DNA of 64,000 nt, from the NCBI GenBank assembly GCA_002021875.1, contig CP018627.1:5084001-5148000 (forward strand), written 5' to 3'. The notes below the pieces were generated by a model that saw only the letters and a list, made by a program, of their open reading frames with translations, did no database searches and had not been told where the DNA came from. The stretch's first letter is position 1; each line of letters opens with the position of its first letter. The stretch comes from Streptomyces hygroscopicus. GTDB lineage: Bacteria; Actinomycetota; Actinomycetes; Streptomycetales; Streptomycetaceae. Below, piece by piece: positions 63,048 to 64,000 of this stretch. Position numbers and translations under genes: made by a program.

Positions 63048-64000
63048 ATGGATGTCCTCAACGACCTCATGGGCGGTTTCGGCAGCGCCTTCAGCCCCAT
63101 GCATCTGCTGCTGGCGTTCGCGGGCTGCACGCTGGGCTCGCTGGTCGGCGTGCTTCCCGGTCTGGGTCCCGCCACCACGGTGGCGCTGCTGCTCCCGCTC
63201 ACCTTCGTCTTCGACCCCACCGGAGCGCTGGTGCTCTTCGCGGGCATCTACTACGGCGGGATGTACGGCGGTTCCACCACGGCCATCCTGCTGAACGTGC
63301 CCGGGGAGACGGCGTCGGTCCCCACGACCCTGGAGGGCCATCCGATGGCCCGATCGGGGCGCGCCGGGGCCGCGCTCGCCACGGCCGCCATCGGCTCGTT
63401 CGTGGCGGGCACGATCTCCACCGTCGGGATCACCTTCGCGGGCCCGGCCATGGCGCAGATCGCCGAGAAGATCCAGCCCGCCGAGTACTTCGCCGTGATG
63501 ATCCTCGCCTTCGCCACGGTCACCGCGGTCGTGGCCGACGCCCCGGCGCGCGGGCTGTGCAGCCTCTTCCTGGGCCTGGCCATCGGGCTCGTCGGCATCG
63601 ACAGCCTCACCGGCCAGGCGCGCTACACCTTCGGGGTGCCGGAGCTGTACGACGGGATCCAGATCGTGGCCGTCGCCGTCGGCCTCTTCGCGATCGGGGA
63701 GGCGCTCTACACCGCGGCCCGGTTGCGGCGGGCGCCCGAGGAGCGGGTGCTCCCGGTGGGCGGCAGGATCGGGATGAGCCCCGAGGACTGGCGGCGGTCC
63801 TGGAAGCCGTGGCTGCGGGGTACGGCGATCGGCCTGCCGATCGGCGCCCTGCCCGCGGGCGGCGCGGAGATTCCCACGTTCCTGAGCTACAACGTGGAGA
63901 AGCGGCTGTCCCGGCACAAGAAGCAGTTCGGCAAGGGCGCCATCGAGGGGGTGGCGGGCCCCGAGGCCGCCAACAACGCCGCGTTCTCCGGGGTGTTGAT
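63048..64000 (+). CDS. tctA: tripartite tricarboxylate transporter large membrane protein TctA (partial)
   Basis: The N-terminal 317 residues of TctA, the main transport subunit (normally about 500 aa); the gene continues past the window end. Family segments: [97 protein letters not shown] and [20 protein letters not shown] 63048 lies 2 nt past the tctB stop, so the three genes form one operon. Truncation is due to the window edge. Confidence 0.95.
   Translation, partial: MDVLNDLMGGFGSAFSPMHLLLAFAGCTLGSLVGVLPGLGPATTVALLLPLTFVFDPTGALVLFAGIYYGGMYGGSTTAILLNVPGETASVPTTLEGHPMARSGRAGAALATAAIGSFVAGTISTVGITFAGPAMAQIAEKIQPAEYFAVMILAFATVTAVVADAPARGLCSLFLGLAIGLVGIDSLTGQARYTFGVPELYDGIQIVAVAVGLFAIGEALYTAARLRRAPEERVLPVGGRIGMSPEDWRRSWKPWLRGTAIGLPIGALPAGGAEIPTFLSYNVEKRLSRHKKQFGKGAIEGVAGPEAANNAAFSGVL

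Overview
The window looks like Streptomyces (or a very close relative) chromosome. GC content is very high, third codon positions are strongly G/C, GTG starts are common, and the gene order nadD, proA/proB, obgE-rpmA-rplU, RNase E/G, mreBCD-PBP2-rodA, ndk-folC-valS and clpX-clpP2-clpP1-tig is the conserved Streptomyces core. No rRNA, CRISPR array, complete insertion sequence or integrase was seen.

Layout. 1-1.4 kb: two identical tRNA-Ala(GGC) genes bracket a small block holding two zinc-ribbon ORFs and a frameshifted transporter remnant. 1.4-5.6 kb: histidine phosphatase, rsfS, LCP/LytR_C membrane protein, nadD and two tiny one-helix proteins. 5.7-8.9 kb: M48 protease and two paralogous anchored proteins. 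8.9-12.3 kb: proA, a conserved unknown and proB. 12.6-14.7 kb: a membrane glycerophosphotransferase-like protein on the opposite strand. 14.9-21.4 kb: obgE, rpmA, rplU and a repeat-rich RNase E/G. 21.6-26.1 kb: DUF2344 protein, B12-type radical SAM protein and a CYTH-CHAD protein. 26.2-32.4 kb: the cell-wall elongation operon (mreB, mreC, mreD, PBP2, rodA). 32.7-39.6 kb: ndk, DUF4233, folC, a second transpeptidase and valS. 39.7-42.6 kb: three tandem paralogous anchored proteins. 42.7-47.3 kb: clpX, clpP2, clpP1 and trigger factor. 47.4-47.8 kb: tRNA-Pro and tRNA-Gly. 47.9-60 kb: a more variable stretch with a small membrane protein, an acyltransferase, an ABC exporter, a SpoIIE-type phosphatase, an Eis-like acetyltransferase, a Nei-type glycosylase, rpiB, an amino acid permease and an esterase. 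60-64 kb: an ArsR/DUF5937 regulator divergent from a tripartite tricarboxylate transporter (tctC-tctB-tctA, the last cut by the window edge).

The genes work together in several modules: lateral wall synthesis and sporulation wall (mre/PBP/RodA), protein quality control (ClpP1P2, ClpX, trigger factor, with a match to the ClgR operator), translation and ribosome maturation (obgE, bL27, bL21, RsfS, ValS, RNase E/G), and proline and NAD synthesis.

The most notable observations are two genes whose best start is CTG, a triplet family of tandem uncharacterised anchored proteins, a pair of proteins sharing a VVFDE-FVR motif, an AT-rich 0.6-kb intergenic region with a palindrome and nested stems, stop-codon repeats that close all three frames, and a strongly over-represented, strand-biased heptamer CTTACGG. 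I see no clearly new defence or mobile system.
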